Shown: positions 1 to 14,102 of the stretch, piece by piece
How positions within the stretch are numbered: position 1 is the stretch's first letter
Layout of the letters: the number at the start of each line of letters is the position of its first letter
NCBI RefSeq assembly: GCF_900090045.1
Contig: NC_041785.1
Coordinates: 1-64,000, forward strand
Length of the DNA stretch: 64,000 nucleotides
Direction of reading: 5' to 3'
DNA from: Plasmodium malariae
Lineage: Eukaryota; Apicomplexa; Aconoidasida; Haemosporida; Plasmodiidae
Program-made: the position numbers and the translations under genes
Notes under the pieces: model-generated
The model's database searches: none
Told to the model about the DNA's origin: nothing
Seen by the model: the letters and a program-made list of their open reading frames with translations, nothing else

Positions 1-109
1 TTTTTTTTTTTTTTCTTTCTTTTCTAATAGAAGAATATATGGACAAATATTCTTGTTAAAATTATTATTCTTAATATAAACTTAATATATACTTTTCGTA
101 AAAGATTAC
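1..109. other. AT-rich 3' flank of the first PIR gene
   Basis: This stretch starts with a poly(T) run (1-14) and continues as AT-rich sequence up to the stop codon of the leftmost PIR gene. It probably carries that gene's 3' UTR. No telomere-type repeat and no coding pattern is visible. Confidence 0.5.
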
Positions 110-1325
110 TCAAGCGGCATGATATGCTACATTTAGTTGTTTTCTACCTAAATTTGATTTTCTTTGTTCATTCGTGTATTCTGTTAATTCTAGTATATCC
201 ATTTCATCCAAATTACGTCTAATTGATTTTTTCTTTAATACTTTAGTATGTATCCATGATACAATTGGAGTAAACTATTAAGAAGATATATACAAGATGA
301 TATAATATTTCATCGTTACTTAATTTGTTTATCTATAAAACAAATATAAAGAAGTAAATTAAGATAAATTTTATAAATAATATTAATAATTACTTTATAT
401 AGTAGGAAGCCAATGAAGAAAATGCCAATAAAAGGTAGAACAAAGAAAAGGAAAATTTGAGATGAACTAAAGGCAGATGGATTAATTACATATTCTTGAT
501 CAATATGAGTAGTATCATAATAACTTGAACCTTGTTCATCTGCGGTAAGATCATTTATTGTACACTTCAAAGCAGATAACTTTTTTACAAAGCAACTAGG
601 AACATGTGTTTTAAGTTGCATACAATACGTATCAGAATATTTTTCTGTACAATTATATATTTCATTATAAGCACTATTAGCTTTAACAATATAATCATTA
701 AATTTACTATCACATGTTTTCTTATGTAGTTCCAAAGTTTTTTCAATCTCCTCGTAATCTTTGCAATAATCATACACAATCTTCATTTTTGCAAAATTCT
801 CCTTAGTAACATTTTTAAAAAAGGTACATTTGCATTTACCACTCTCATAGAGAACATTTGAAAAATTCTCAAGTATTCCAATAACATCTGAAAATGATTT
901 TTCCTCTATATCACTTAATAATAATTCATTACCTAACCAATAGTACAAATTATGACATTTTTCTTTACATTCATCTCCTTTATTAGTAAAAGCTACACTA
1001 CATAAAGCCCTCGTAAGCTTATCTGCAACATTTTTAACTTTTACATAATTACTTAATTTAGATCTTGTTCCTGAAAATTCACTCTTCTCTTCAAACCATG
1101 AGCAGTAATTGTCTTTTAACTCATTATTTTGTCTATAATATCTGTTCGATGGTAGTGATTGTATAAAATTTTCCTAAGATATAATAAAAAAAAAAAAATT
1201 TTATGTAATTAGAAAAAACTTATATCTCAGAATACTTATATTAATATAGTTCATAAGAAAAAGTATATTCGATTAACTATGTATAAATCACAATTTAACT
1301 TGTGAACCTGCAATACACCGGACAT
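110..1325 (-). CDS. pir: PIR protein, three exons, intact
   Basis: Member of the Plasmodium interspersed repeat multigene family: variant transmembrane proteins of the infected red cell or parasite surface, thought to serve antigenic variation; the molecular role of this copy is unknown. Exons read on minus: 1325-1308 (MSGVLQ), 1173-394, 274-110 (TGA stop). All junctions are phase 0 with AG acceptors; donors are GTTCAC (weak) and GTAATT. The product is about 320 residues. Exon 2 opens with the PIR signature SLPSNRYY and continues as a Cys-rich domain with CSWFEEK and CHNLYYWLGNELL. One transmembrane segment (about 246-266) ends in FLLYK at the exon boundary. Exon 3 encodes the short basic tail FTPIVSWIHTKVLKKK... 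ending NVAYHAA. It is of a different subtype from the three plus-strand PIR copies and does not share their upstream sequence. The tiny first exon is the least certain part. Confidence 0.9.
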
Positions 1326-4300
1326 TCTCAAATGTGTCTTCAGTTTTAGATATTCAAAATAGGGAAATAGAAAACATTTTAAATGTATATATATTTATAT
1401 AAATAAATACATAATACACTCATAATTTTCATAGATTTTTTTAAAATATTTAAACATATGAAAATATATTATTTACTATGAAATGTTCTTTAAATTTTAT
1501 AATATACATATTATAATAATATAACTATTCTTATGAAAATGTAACATAAAAATATTTGACATAACAGCAACAATAGATAAGGTTATATAATAAAAGAAAA
1601 GAAATTATAATATTTTATAATTTTCTCACATATTAAAAAGATAGAAATTATAACTACATATCATAATTTTAATGTTTCGTCGAATATACATAAAATATTT
1701 CATAAAAGAATGAATACGATTTTATCATTTAGCATACTTAGAAATATATTATTGATTAAATTGATTTTTCATTATTAATGTACAAAATTCTTACCTAACA
1801 TATGCAACTACTATGTACACATATATACAGTTGCATTTGCATAATATATCTCTTATATAGCTTCATTACATATAATATTATTGTAAATTATAAAATTAGG
1901 AAAATATGAATTAAATGCAAATTCATGTTATATTATTCAGAAAATTTTATATATTTAAATATTAATAGAATACTTAATAGAAAACATTGCACTGTAATAG
2001 TATTAAAAATTAATATAAATATATCTAATATGCATTTAACTCAATGTATAAAGACTTATTTCTCTGATCTATACTATTTACCTTGAATACTTCTCTATAT
2101 TACGTGATTCGAATATTATGTTTTTATAATTTGTAAAGCTAAATTGTTAAATTTCTTTTCATAAATTTTTAAGTAAAAATATTAATATATATAATATCAT
2201 ATTATTACTTATATTAAAGGTTATTCATTGATATTTCTATAAAGGTAAATAAATAATAGTTATTATACTATTATAATTATATTTATCAGTTTTAAGAAAA
2301 TAATATCCTGTTACATATATTTTATTATTTAAAGATGTATTTATTTAGATTACTCGTAACATTTCATTATTCCATGACATTTAAAAATATTGATATAAAT
2401 GTATTTAACATAAAATGAGAATAAAATCATTTTTGTATAATTCGTAGTTCTCAAAAGAAATCATATAATGCAAAAAATTTCTTAAATATGTTAGTAATAA
2501 AAAAATACATTACATTTATTACCTCCTTTCATTATAAAAAGTTTATTACAATTTTTCGGCATTATTAAATTTACGGAATTATAAATATATTTATTAAAAT
2601 GTTCTTTATATTTTGTATTGTACTAGCAAAAAAGGAAAACTGCATTAACTTTGATTATTACAAGTACTGCATTGAATATATAATTTTTCGAAAACGTTAA
2701 TATATTAATTTTTATTAGTTTTATATTTTGTATTTTTATTTTTTTACTTATATAATAGAATAAGTAAGCATTTTTATATTTCATCATTATTATTATTAGT
2801 TATCCCCAATGGTAATATTTTTAAAAAAATCATTAAAGTTCCATTTTATTATGATGTATCTCTATGATACTTTTCATAACATATCTAATTATATACTATT
2901 CATTTATTCAAACAGTTATATATGTATACCGATTACTTTTAGCTGTTATAATTTTAATTATGATATTTATTATTAATAATCCATATTTATAAAAAGGAGC
3001 AAATTACTCTTACATAAATATTTGCATTCTTAAGATTTCTCACATTGTAAAAAATTTATTTTCTTTTATAAAATTAATGATTATCATCTAACCATATTTT
3101 GGGCATAATTACAATAATAGGAATAAAAAAATTTTAAACTTAATATAATGTCTGTAAAATATTTCATTCATAAATCTTTTATTTAGTAGGAGCTTTATTT
3201 TATTAAATGCTCCTTTTTTTATTTTTTTCATTTTGCTTATCATAAATGCCTCATACTCTCTGATTCCTTCATTAGTAAATATAAGCTTATGCTTATATAC
3301 ATATTTTTCCTTATTATTTAAATTTTTCCATTATACATGATATAATTTCTGAATTTACTGAAAACATATTAAAATTTTTTTATTTAGAATAAAAATATGA
3401 TTAAAACCCTATTACATTTATTATCTATAAAAAAATTGTAGCTCATACTATAAAATATGTAATAAAATGTATAGTAAATGAGTTTGCAGTATTTTAATTA
3501 TACATAATTTTTTGTTATAATATGTAAAAAAAAAAAAAGGAAAAATAATAAAATAATTTAAATAAAGCCAAAATATGTAGTCATAAAATATTTAAAATAT
3601 TTATTTAATATTAAAAGTATATAAATTCTTTTTATTAATTTTTTTCATAAAAAAAAAAAAAATATTAAGTGGATTATATAATTTATGACAAAATTAAAAA
3701 TTATTTAATCAGCTATAAATACTTTTAATTTAAGCAAATAAAAGTATAACATGAACAAAATATATACCAATAAATACTCAGAAACTAACTAGTAATTTTT
3801 ACAATGTTGAAAAATAATAACTTCAATTTTATACATATTTTTAGAGAAGTTTCCTTTCATAGCGAAATTAAATTAATTACGATATTAAACATTACACAAA
3901 AGGAATATGAAGAATACGATGATTCGTTTATTTTATAAAATGTATATTGCTATACATTTATAAAAAAATACTTATTATTTTACTATTATTAACTATTATA
4001 TATTAATAAAATTAAAATTTATAGTTATAAAAAATTTTATTAATTTATATATATTTTTTAAGGTACTATACAAGTGAGCTACACAATATAATGATATTAC
4101 AATATTATAACTTGCATCTACATCCAATTTAAAAGTATAGTTATTTAATGAAAAGTTTAAAAATTTATAAATACCATAATTTTTTTTCTTTAAAAAGCTA
4201 AATATACATATATATAGATAAATAATAATTTATCTTAAAATAGTAGTAATATTAATGAAAACAAAGGTAAAAATAAAGTTAGTATAAAACTATTTTAGAT

Positions 4301-4744
4301 AATTCTATAATTTCACAAATATTAATAGGATTAAAGTTTTAAAAAGTAACACAATATCCAAATTTATGATATAAATAAGGACGATAGAAAAACATTTTCG
4401 AATATGAATGATTTGTTAATTATTCCATAGAAAAATTAAGAAAGAAAACATATATATTATTTTATATTAATACATAATATAAAAGACATTTTTAAGAAAA
4501 AATATAAAAATATAATAACTTTATATAATATTAAAATTTCTTACTCATAGAAAATTATTTTATATTATACTGTATATACGCGTCTTTGATAATTATACAG
4601 CGGTTAATAATTAAAAATTAATTTTACTAATATATATATTACTACAAGTAGTAAGAAAAGAAAAATATATCTCAATAGAATTATCCACATATATATATTA
4701 TTTTCCTAAAAGAATATAATTTAACAAAATATAACAATGTTTAA

Positions 4745-4933
4745 TATTATAAAAAAAGTAAATATATACTATTTATTAGGTTACTAATTAAAAACGTTTG
4801 CATTATCCCCATAGAGTTTTATATATGTATACTTTTCTTATTTCCCCTAGGTCCTATGTATTCTTTCACAAGGAAAAATATATGCTTGTATTTTTTCATT
4901 TACACCACATTAACTTTTAAAGTGTTTGTATGA
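4745..4933 (+). pseudogene. possible decayed membrane-protein fragment
   Basis: An open stretch ending in TGA at 4931-4933 reads as a hydrophobic segment followed by FPLGPMYSFTRKN and a second hydrophobic run. Base composition is less AT-rich than the surroundings (CCCCTAGGTCCTATG). A second frame is also partly open here, so the reading frame is not secure. No family recognised. It may be chance in locally GC-richer DNA. Confidence 0.2.
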
Positions 4934-5984
4934 TAGCTAAAACATATATTAATTTTATATTATCATTTCCCTTTAAATATAAAAGAATGACATTTCGTAA
5001 TTGATATTTAATCATAATATATATTACCAAAGCAGTTACTTGCAAAATAATATACATTAAGCTTATTTAATTGAAGCTTACAAGGAAAAATAGAATAACT
5101 TTTAAAATATATCTAGTAAAAAATAAATTAACCAAAAAAAACATTCTGTATTTATTAATTATATATATAAAAATAATAGCTTTTCTTTTCATTTTATTTT
5201 ATTATAAAATTAAGCGTTACAAATATAAACTAATTAGTAATTATCCATAAAAACTATGTATATTTTCACACATATTTAAAATGATATAAGTCTTTAATAA
5301 TTATAATTATATATATATGTATAATAAGTATATATAAAAAAATATGCACATATTTATATGAGTTTAGAAAATTTATATTTATTTCCATTAATTCCAATAA
5401 TTACTTAGCTTTTTACAGATATATTTACATATATAAAATATTACTACTATAAGAAAAACAAAATTATATATATTAATATATTATTATATTACTGTATTTA
5501 ATTCAACAAATTAATATTCTAATTATGTAAAATTAAAACAAATATGTAGTTTAATTATATATAAAAATAGAATATAATATTTATTTAATTCATTTTTGTA
5601 AAATTGTATTAATTTGCAATTTTGTATATCAAGTTAAATGAGCTCATATATTTTATTATAAAAATCTACGTAAAAACCTATATACATATAATTTTCTCAT
5701 ATATAACCCTTTTATTGAGAATAATTAGCTGTATGTAATTAATATTACAATGAAACAAAAAATATATATATATAAGTATAACATATGAGAATAATAAATT
5801 ACCTCATAAGAGTACACTATATTATTAAAATAATTATAGAACTATACAAACAGAAATAAATATCTAATACATACTTTTTTACTTTTGAGTGTTAATATAT
5901 ATGTTTATATTATCCGTGAATTATAATAAAATTTATATTCATGCAAAAAGTAACTTTTTTGATAACATTAAATCATTAAACAAA

Positions 5985-6753
5985 AAGTAGAAATCTATCA
6001 GTTATATGAAAAATTTGTCTTCTTTAACAGATATGATCCTTACATCTATACTTTATATTCATTTCCTCGAATATAAACTACATATTTGAATATTTACACT
6101 AGGATATAAATAAACGTAAAGATACTTATAATAGGCTACTATAATTCAACTGTGACTTCATTATTACAAACGAATAACAATAATATATCTTCAAAAACAA
6201 GCATAAGATTGTTATAGGATTAAATAATATTTCCAATTTAATTTAATAACGTAAATAATAGAAATGATATTAAAAAAAGTTTTACAGCTAAACCAAATAT
6301 CAAAGCTTTACTAATAGTAATTAACACTTTAAGCCTTTTTTCTCCATAGAGTTCGTATATCTCCTTTATTTATATATATGAATAAATAACCAACATAATA
6401 TTTTTCAAAGAAATTATCTATCCCTACAAATGGTTTGCATATAATTCATGTAAATTTATAAACTAAAAATTTGGAACCAACTGTTGTATTATTTTTACTC
6501 ATAGATTCTAATTTTCTAACAAATTCTAATACATTTATATCTTTCTCATTTCTGAATCATAATGCCATTTACAAATAACGTAACTTTTAATACTACATTT
6601 TTTGTCTACTTCTCACCCTCTGAAAACAAAATATCCTTTTATGAAAATAATGTTCTACTGGAAAGTGTCACATTATCTAAAGATTTATCAAAGCCCATTA
6701 CAATCAAAATTAAGTATAACAATCATTCACGAAATTATATACTTACTCATTAA
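5985..6753 (+). pseudogene. unrecognised coding relic, several broken pieces
   Basis: Several consecutive open pieces on the plus strand have amino acid usage more like protein than like random AT-rich DNA. Near 6000-6085 a piece reads FNRYDPYIYTLYSF. Near 6115-6220 another contains IIGYYNSTVTSLLQTNN. Near 6325-6380 lies KPFFSIEFVYLL. The longest is 6562-6753, 63 codons from ATG to TAA, containing FSPSENKISFYENNVLL. They lie in different frames and are separated by stops, as expected of an old pseudogene. I do not recognise the family; it is not PIR, fam or STP1. The last piece could alternatively be a short orphan gene. Confidence 0.3.
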
Positions 6754-9634
6754 GGTATTATTAATAATAACATAATATGAAGTAGCAAATAATATTAAGC
6801 AAATTTTCTAGGATGATATTATTACACTCATTATATTAATTAGAACGTTACAAATTATATAGAAGAAATATAGGAGTTTTCACTAAAATAAAAAATTTCA
6901 CTTTCCTATTCACATAAAAATCATTCGTTCTTATAATATCCTTGAGCGTGTAAACAATTTAACATATTTTAACAAGTTACTAATAAAATGATATTGTCAT
7001 TTGATTTATGAATATTTTTTTTTTGTTTTTAAAAAGACATTAAAAATAAGTAAAATACAAATATAAAGCTTAAAAAAGAAAATATAGTATTAAAAATTTT
7101 CTAATGAATATTTGCAATAATGTTATTTATTATTAAAGTAACACTTTTTACAGTGAATGTTTGAACAGTAAATATTATAAAAAAATGTTTGAAATATATA
7201 TATATATTTCCCCATAGAACTATTAAAAAATTTTGTTATTTATAACATTTAGAAATATAATAAAATTGATCTTTTAAAGTTTAATGATTTAATTTTGTAT
7301 TTAATATAAAAAATATATATATACATTGAATACACATATTGACATATATATTACAAATATAACTATTAATTTTTTTCTCATTAACCTAAAAAAAAAAATA
7401 GCTCTGTACACTTACTATAATTGTTAAACATTATTTATTAATTAAAAAAGTTAAACTTATATGAAATTTAATACTAATTATAGAATGTGAAACAAAAATA
7501 AAAATAAGTTAAAATTTTTCTTTGTTTCAAAAAATACAAGCTACACGTTAAATATATTTCGAATATTTAGAACATTTATGCAATGTTATATTAAATTTTG
7601 CATTCTTTGAGTGAAAACACCTATAAAATTTGTATATTTTAAAAAGGGAAATCCAAATGTGCGGTTACATAATTTTATATCTAATAAAAGTATTCGTTGA
7701 AGTTTAAATTAATTATTCATATTCATCCAAATAAAGTATCATATATAAATAATTTCCATTGATTCTCGTAATATTTAACTTGTTTCTAAGTAAATATATA
7801 TATCATAAATAATTAGTATTATTAAATGCATATATATATTATATAAAAACAGACACATTAAAAAAACATTATATAATAAATATTGGAAGAAATATATCCT
7901 AATTTTATTAAAATTTAAGAATTATATTAATTTTCATATTTCATATCAAAATATTTAAGTATATATTAGTGATTTCATATATATTACATATGTCAATAAT
8001 ATTATTCCAGTACGTAGTATCATTAAGAATACAATAAATTTTTTTAAACTCTGAAATAAATAGTCTTTTGCAGAAAATAATTATGCTCAATAATGGTACT
8101 AACTATTCTTTTTGATGATAAATTATATTTTAGAGTATCTAGAAATGTTAGGTTAATATTACATTACATATACTAGCAAAAGCTAAAACGTTATACAGTA
8201 ATTTTTTGAAACAGAGATTTAAGACAAATAATTTCAAAAGTGAGTCGACAAGTAATATATTTAAATTACGTAAATGTATTTTATTACAAATATTTTAATT
8301 AAGTTTCTATCTTTTCTATATCCATCTGTATAGCACACTATATACAATAGTCATTTTTCAAAATATATATTCTGTATTCTTTGATAGATTTTGACGTAGG
8401 ACTTATATTTTTGGTAATAATTTTATTCTCATTTATATCTATTAATCTATGTTTTAATTATTATTATATTGTTTGGAGTTATTTCTTATATTTTTTAATT
8501 TAATTAGTCTTGATATTTTGTGGAAATTTGTATTTTCTCTAATATATTCTAAGTGACGTTTATACTTTTTTTTCTTTCCTTTTTATTATCTCCTTATTAA
8601 TCATTTGATGACGTCTTTTTTTTCAAAATTATATTTGTTTCTTAAAAATTTATTATGTATTGTACTAATAATATAATATATTTGTAATGCAAACAAGTAT
8701 CTTTTTTTTTCCTGTGATTTATAGTTTTATTAAATAGGAACTAAAAATAAGGCTTAATAACATATTTTACTATTTTGAAAAGAGATTTACCACTTAAGAA
8801 GAAAATTGTGTTTACAAAAATGAAATAAAAGACAACAAAAAATATTAAAAAAAAATAATTTTATTAAAATTAAAAATATATATATTTGAAATTTCTTCTT
8901 TTCGATACTTTTTATTTTTTTTCTTGAAGCAAACAATGATTTATAGAAATACAAGAATATCACTGTATTTATTGCTACTTTATATAACTATTATATAACG
9001 CTATGATTCTACTGTAGATAAAATAACTAATGTATCAAAATAATATAACAAATCAAAATTTTTTGCTTATTTCTAATTTAAAATTTACATAGGTTGCTCA
9101 AATTTTTATATAGAATATATAAATTATAAATTAAATTTAATTTTTTAAGAGACATATGTTTTTTTTATTTTATACATTTTAAATATCATATGACCAGAAT
9201 TACTGTTTTCATTTTAAACGCTGACTTTTGAAATAGATAATATATTAAACCAATTTGATATTTACTTTTTTATTTTATTTTATTATGCTTTTTGTACTAA
9301 TGAATAAAAATTACATATATGTTCATAAAAATCTGTAATTCTAATTTTTTAATACAGAATTTATTATTATATAATTAACAAGTCTATACAACTTATAAAA
9401 TGAAGTAAAATACAAATAGAATAATTAATAGATTTAACCTAAACCTTATTATCTTTTTTTCCTTTTATTTAGTTCTATTTTTTTATAAGTATTTACTTTA
9501 TAAATTTTTTCTTTAAAAATAAATAAACGTTTATTTGTTATTAATAATAACAAATATTTGGTTTTTATTCACTTTATTGTTTTATACGTAAGTGTATATA
9601 AAATTATGTACATAAAATAAAAGGGGAAAATCCC

Positions 9635-9656
9635 TTTTTTTTTTTTTTTTTTTTTT
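9635..9656. repeat. T22 homopolymer
   Basis: Uninterrupted run of 22 T on the plus strand, preceded by AAGGGGAAAATCCC. Typical of AT-rich Plasmodium intergenic DNA; its length may be imprecise in an assembly. Confidence 0.9.
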
Positions 9657-10089
9657 CATTTACATGTTTGCAGCATCATAATAAAAATAACGAATAACAC
9701 GCAATCAATTTTTTCATTCCTTTTTATATTTAACTCTTTTAGTCTCTATGTTTGTAAAAATGGTTTTATAAAAATAAAACTTGTGTAAATTATGAATATA
9801 ATTTTTTATTATCTGTAATAAACATAAATGTACATAGAAAAAAAAAATTAATAATATATAAATAAATAAAATATTTCATATAAATTCATGGTAGAATTTC
9901 GTTATTCTAAATATCTTTTTTTTTTATTTTTCTAATTTTTATCTTATAAAATAAAATATCATTCTTTGAAATCTTCGTTGAAACATATTTAAAATATATT
10001 TCATTTTTATAAATTTTGTTTTCTAGTGACATAAAAATTGATAAAATAAACATAAAATTTTTAATAAATAACAATAATCTTATTAAATG

Positions 10090-10110
10090 AAAAAAAAAAA
10101 AAAAAAAAAA
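10090..10110. repeat. A21 homopolymer at left edge of cassette homology
   Basis: Run of 21 A. The sequence right after it (AGAAATAATTTATTATTC, then a shared ATAAATAAA...TAAAATAGCAG block) resembles the interval following the A-rich tract near 50808, so the homology of cassettes 1 and 3 reaches at least this far left. Confidence 0.7.
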
Positions 10111-11382
10111 GAGAAATAATTTATTATTCGTTTCTAGACATTTTTAAATAAATGTTATAGCATGTTACAACATATGATATATGATAAATAAAAGTAAAAT
10201 AGCAGCACATATACAAAAATGAAAAATATTACGATATTACTTTTCACAATTATTTTATTATAAATGAATAGTAAAGAGCTTATTGTGAATAGATTTTCTA
10301 ATAAAATATATGATACACAAATTATAATAATAAATTTTATTTGATATATGAATCTATATTATTATCATTCTGCAGATACAAAATGATTTCATTAATAAAT
10401 TTTATTAAACCCTTTAGAAAATTATTAAATATTTTTTTCTTTTATCGTTAACTTATGATAATAATCAATTTATAGTATGATAATATCTGTTTTTTTGTAT
10501 ATATTTATATATACAATACAAAATTATATATTATATATAGTGAAATGTAAAATGAACTTAAAATGTTAATAATTATATGTAATGGAAAGAGAGAATTAAG
10601 GGATTATTTTATAGTTATGCAATATAATTTATTCAGAGAACATTAAATTTATAATTAAAACTAATTTTTTAAAAAGTTATATTTTTAATTTAACAAAAAA
10701 ATACTTGTTCTCAAATATAATATTTACATTTTAGTTAAATTCCTCCTTCATTTACTAATATTCTAATTTCATTAATAATTATGATGTTTTGTTTCTTAAC
10801 GAACATATATATTATTATAAAATACAGTAAAAATTAATTCAAATAATTTGAATGGTGTTATTTTAACCTTAAAAACATAAAATAATTAATAAGAGCGAAA
10901 AAACTAAACTTTCAAAAGAAATAGTATCTATATATTTATAATATATTAAAAAATCAAAGTTGATATCTAAATAGATATTCCTATATAATGTACAATTTAT
11001 ATAAATATGTATTAAAATTAACTTAATTTTCTGCAAAATATACATATACAACTACATAATCCCAATATGAATAATAAATAATTGCAAAAATATTTTTCTG
11101 TATAAATTTTTTTTAATTACAATAAAGTAATATATTTTTCCAAATTATTATATTAATAATTAAAGACTTTTATTTTATATTATACAGAATGTACTTTATT
11201 CTTATAATATTAAGTAAAAATTAATTAAGTTATTTTTCTAAGGAATTTCTTTTTAAATTTTATGCATGACAAAAGGAATATACTATATATAAATGTACTA
11301 TGGAGCATTTCTTTTATTTGTATATGTATTAACATGATATCGATATAATTTATTTTATTTAATTCATATATTCTTTTATACA

Positions 11383-12517
11383 ATGTCATCTGGAGTTACA
11401 GTAGAAAAAGTAAAAGTTATATTTATATTATATTAATTATATATAATGTTGTATTCAAGATCTCTTTGTTATAGAAATAGATAAATATATATTTCATCTA
11501 AGTGGTATTTTGCTTATTTAAATGTTATTATTAATTTATTTTATTTCTAGGATAATTGCGTGGAATTATTTCTTAGATACAAAAATGATTTTGATAAAAC
11601 TATTCAAGATTTTAATGATAATCCTTCTAAACTAAATCCTGGAAGAAAATGTGCTACAGTGTTTAAGAATGTTCCTAACTTTACAACCGCTTGTCAAGAA
11701 ATTGGCGTGTATTTAATGAAAATACAGAAGAATAATTTTTCTGAAAGGATAAGACGTTGTAAATACTTGAATTACTGGATAAATATAGAAGAAAAATATA
11801 ATAAGTTCTCTAGTTGGTTTGATGAATATAATAAATTTTCTTCCGAACTTGATCATATATGTGAGCAAAAATTCAAAAAAATTAGACCTGATATTTTAAA
11901 TAATCTTAAAAAACTATATAGTTATTATGATGCTTTTGACAAATATGATGGCACAAATGGCATATCTAATGGCGGTTACTGTAATCAAATTCAACACTGT
12001 TACAACTTTTATATTGAACATTATGACAAATGTCAAAAAAATAAGGAAGATGCCTTTTGTGAGGAGTTATCCTATTTTAAGAAAGCATATGATAATAAAA
12101 TGCGCAAGGTAGCACCTTGTTCTGGTTTACCACATATTTTACCACCTACACAAGTAGATTATATATTTGTTGCTAGTTTAACAACATCTGTAGCATTACT
12201 AACATTATTCACTTTACTTTTTTTATATAAGGTTAATAAAAACTATACGTAATAGTAAGGATATAATACTTAGATGATTATATTTATTTTCAAAAATTAC
12301 TAGAATAAAATAATTATATTTTTAAGTATACGTATTTATTTTTTTCATATAGTTTACTCCACTGAAATCTTGGTTACATAGTCGTTTAAAAAGAAAAACA
12401 ATAAATGAACTTGAAGAAGAAACAACAAATTTCTTACAAAACATACAAGAAGAAGTTAATAGAATTCATGGAGAAAGTTTTCATAATATAAGTTATCAGC
12501 CTAAAGGAGATATATAA
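11383..12517 (+). CDS. pir: PIR protein, three exons, intact
   Basis: Variant multigene-family transmembrane protein (Plasmodium interspersed repeat); expected at the surface of the infected cell, exact role unknown. Exons: 11383-11409 (MSSGVTVEK, donor GTAAAA), 11551-12231, 12353-12517 (TAA stop); all phase 0, introns 141 and 121 bp. The product is about 290 residues. The exon 2 domain carries about ten cysteines (about residues 12, 43, 57, 79, 113, 153, 159, 170, 179, 199). The family motif FCEELSYFKKAYD is followed by a proline-bearing linker (ILPPTQVD) and one transmembrane segment (about 213-234) ending FLYK. Exon 3 is the cytoplasmic tail starting FTPLKSWLHSRLKRK and ending FHNISYQPKGDI. 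It heads cassette 1, with the minus-strand fam pair downstream. It is the best template for judging the two decayed copies at 23385 and 52082. Confidence 0.93.
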
Positions 12518-14074
12518 TACAAAAATTGCAGTTTATATTAATTACATTAAAAAATCTAATACACAGCGATATGAATTTTGAATACATGTGAAAATTTATT
12601 AATAAATAAAATTAATTAAAATATAAAGAAATAAATAAAAGTTCATAAAAATTACAATAATATTAATATAAAAGTTTTTCAAAGAAAAGATTAACAAATA
12701 ATCAGAACAAATTTAAGAAATAGTAGCGCTAAAATACATTTATACGTAAGTTTTTATCCAGTATACAAAACAAATAATTTTAAAAATTAAATATATCACA
12801 AAAGATTATTCAATAAGTATTAAATTTCTTATACAGTAATACTAAATAATATTTATTATGTAAATATTGAAAAAGAATAATAAAGGAAAACAAAAAGAAC
12901 CATTAAAAACTATACCAATACTATTACTATACAAGTTAAAAAACAAAAAAAAAAATTTGAAATAAAAGGATTACCCAAAAAATAAAAAATTTATACATTT
13001 TCTTTATAAGAATTTGCATATAATATTTTTTCAATTATTTTTTCTTTTAAAATTATGTAGAATTGAAAATTAAACCTAATACAGAGCATTTCATCATTGT
13101 TCCTGCATGTTGCAGCTATTATATGTGGAATTTTAAAAAGGATATACATGCATGATGATAAGAGAAAAATATAATATTGTTGATGTATTTTAAATATAAA
13201 TATTTTTATTTATTAGTTAATAATTCATATATATACCTTTTTTAAGCACAATACTTAATTTTTTGTTTTGTTATTTAATACCCTTTTATATGTATAATAT
13301 TTAAGAGGGGTAAACAAATGGACATAGGATAAATAAAGAACATATATATAATTACATTATAATTATAATTTTTTTATTAAAATGAATTATAGTAAAAATA
13401 AATAGCGTTTTTTTGTTTATATTTTATTTCTATTTATTTTATACTAAAGCAAATATTCTATAAATATTCCCATAAAGGATGTAGTAATATAATAACACAT
13501 ATAGAATCAGAAAAATTAAAAGATAATTATCCTTTTCTTGAGTATTCAAAGATAATTCCACTTATATAGCCTTCTCGAAACTAATTATATATATAACTGT
13601 ACATTTGATCTGTTAGTTATGGAAGCTCCCATTTTTAATCATATAAAAATTTTAAGTGCCGCTTTATTTTGTTAATTAGAAATTTCAGAATATTGATATA
13701 TTTAATTATTGCATATAAATATATGAGTCCTTAGATTTTACTATATATACACATTTTAGACATTAATTTAGATATAACTTTTTTCGGATTTACTTAATAT
13801 GACATTCAAAATAGTAAAATAAAAGAATACATAATACTGAAAAATTACAACATAAAAAAAACATTGAATTCTTCATATAAAAATAACAAATCCAAAAGTT
13901 TTTATGATAAGGAATCGTTTAGTATTATTTTTAATTAAGATTTCATTATAGTTATCATACGTTTATTACATACAGAAGTGCTCAGTATATAGTTCACCAA
14001 CTATTAAATATAAGGACACAATTTCGTTATATTTTAATAATTTTTTTTTATTTTACTTTAATTAATTATTATAC

Positions 14075-14102
14075 TATATATATATATATATATATGTGTG
14101 TG
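14075..14102. repeat. (TA)n microsatellite with GT tail
   Basis: About ten TA dinucleotides followed by TGTGTGTGTGC. Similar (TA)n tracts occur at the equivalent place after the PIR copies near 26055 and 54775, which suggests the tract was duplicated with the cassette. Confidence 0.75.

Larger units (their letters stand above)
1326..11382. other. 10-kb gene-poor AT-rich region
   Basis: No intact gene is supported over about 10 kb, which is long compared with the 2-5 kb gaps elsewhere in the window. It holds low-complexity AT sequence, a T22 tract (9635-9656), an A21 tract (10090-10110) and two patches of less AT-rich, coding-like sequence (about 4745-4933 and 5985-6753) that may be decayed genes. 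The last 900 bp or so is the conserved 5' flank of the plus-strand PIR and aligns by eye with the same interval upstream of the PIR copies at 23385 and 52082. Confidence 0.6.

Noticed and set aside
1..120. Telomere repeat at the left end
   Set aside because: The first bases are poly(T) with ordinary AT-rich sequence; no TT(T/C)AGGG-type or CCCT(A/G)AA-type repeats.
11410..11550. Starting the PIR at the GTG at 11560 instead of the ATG at 11383
   Set aside because: The ATG exon MSSGVTVEK has a good GTAAAA donor and the acceptor at 11550 keeps frame; the same short first exon is visible at 23385 and, decayed, at 52082.
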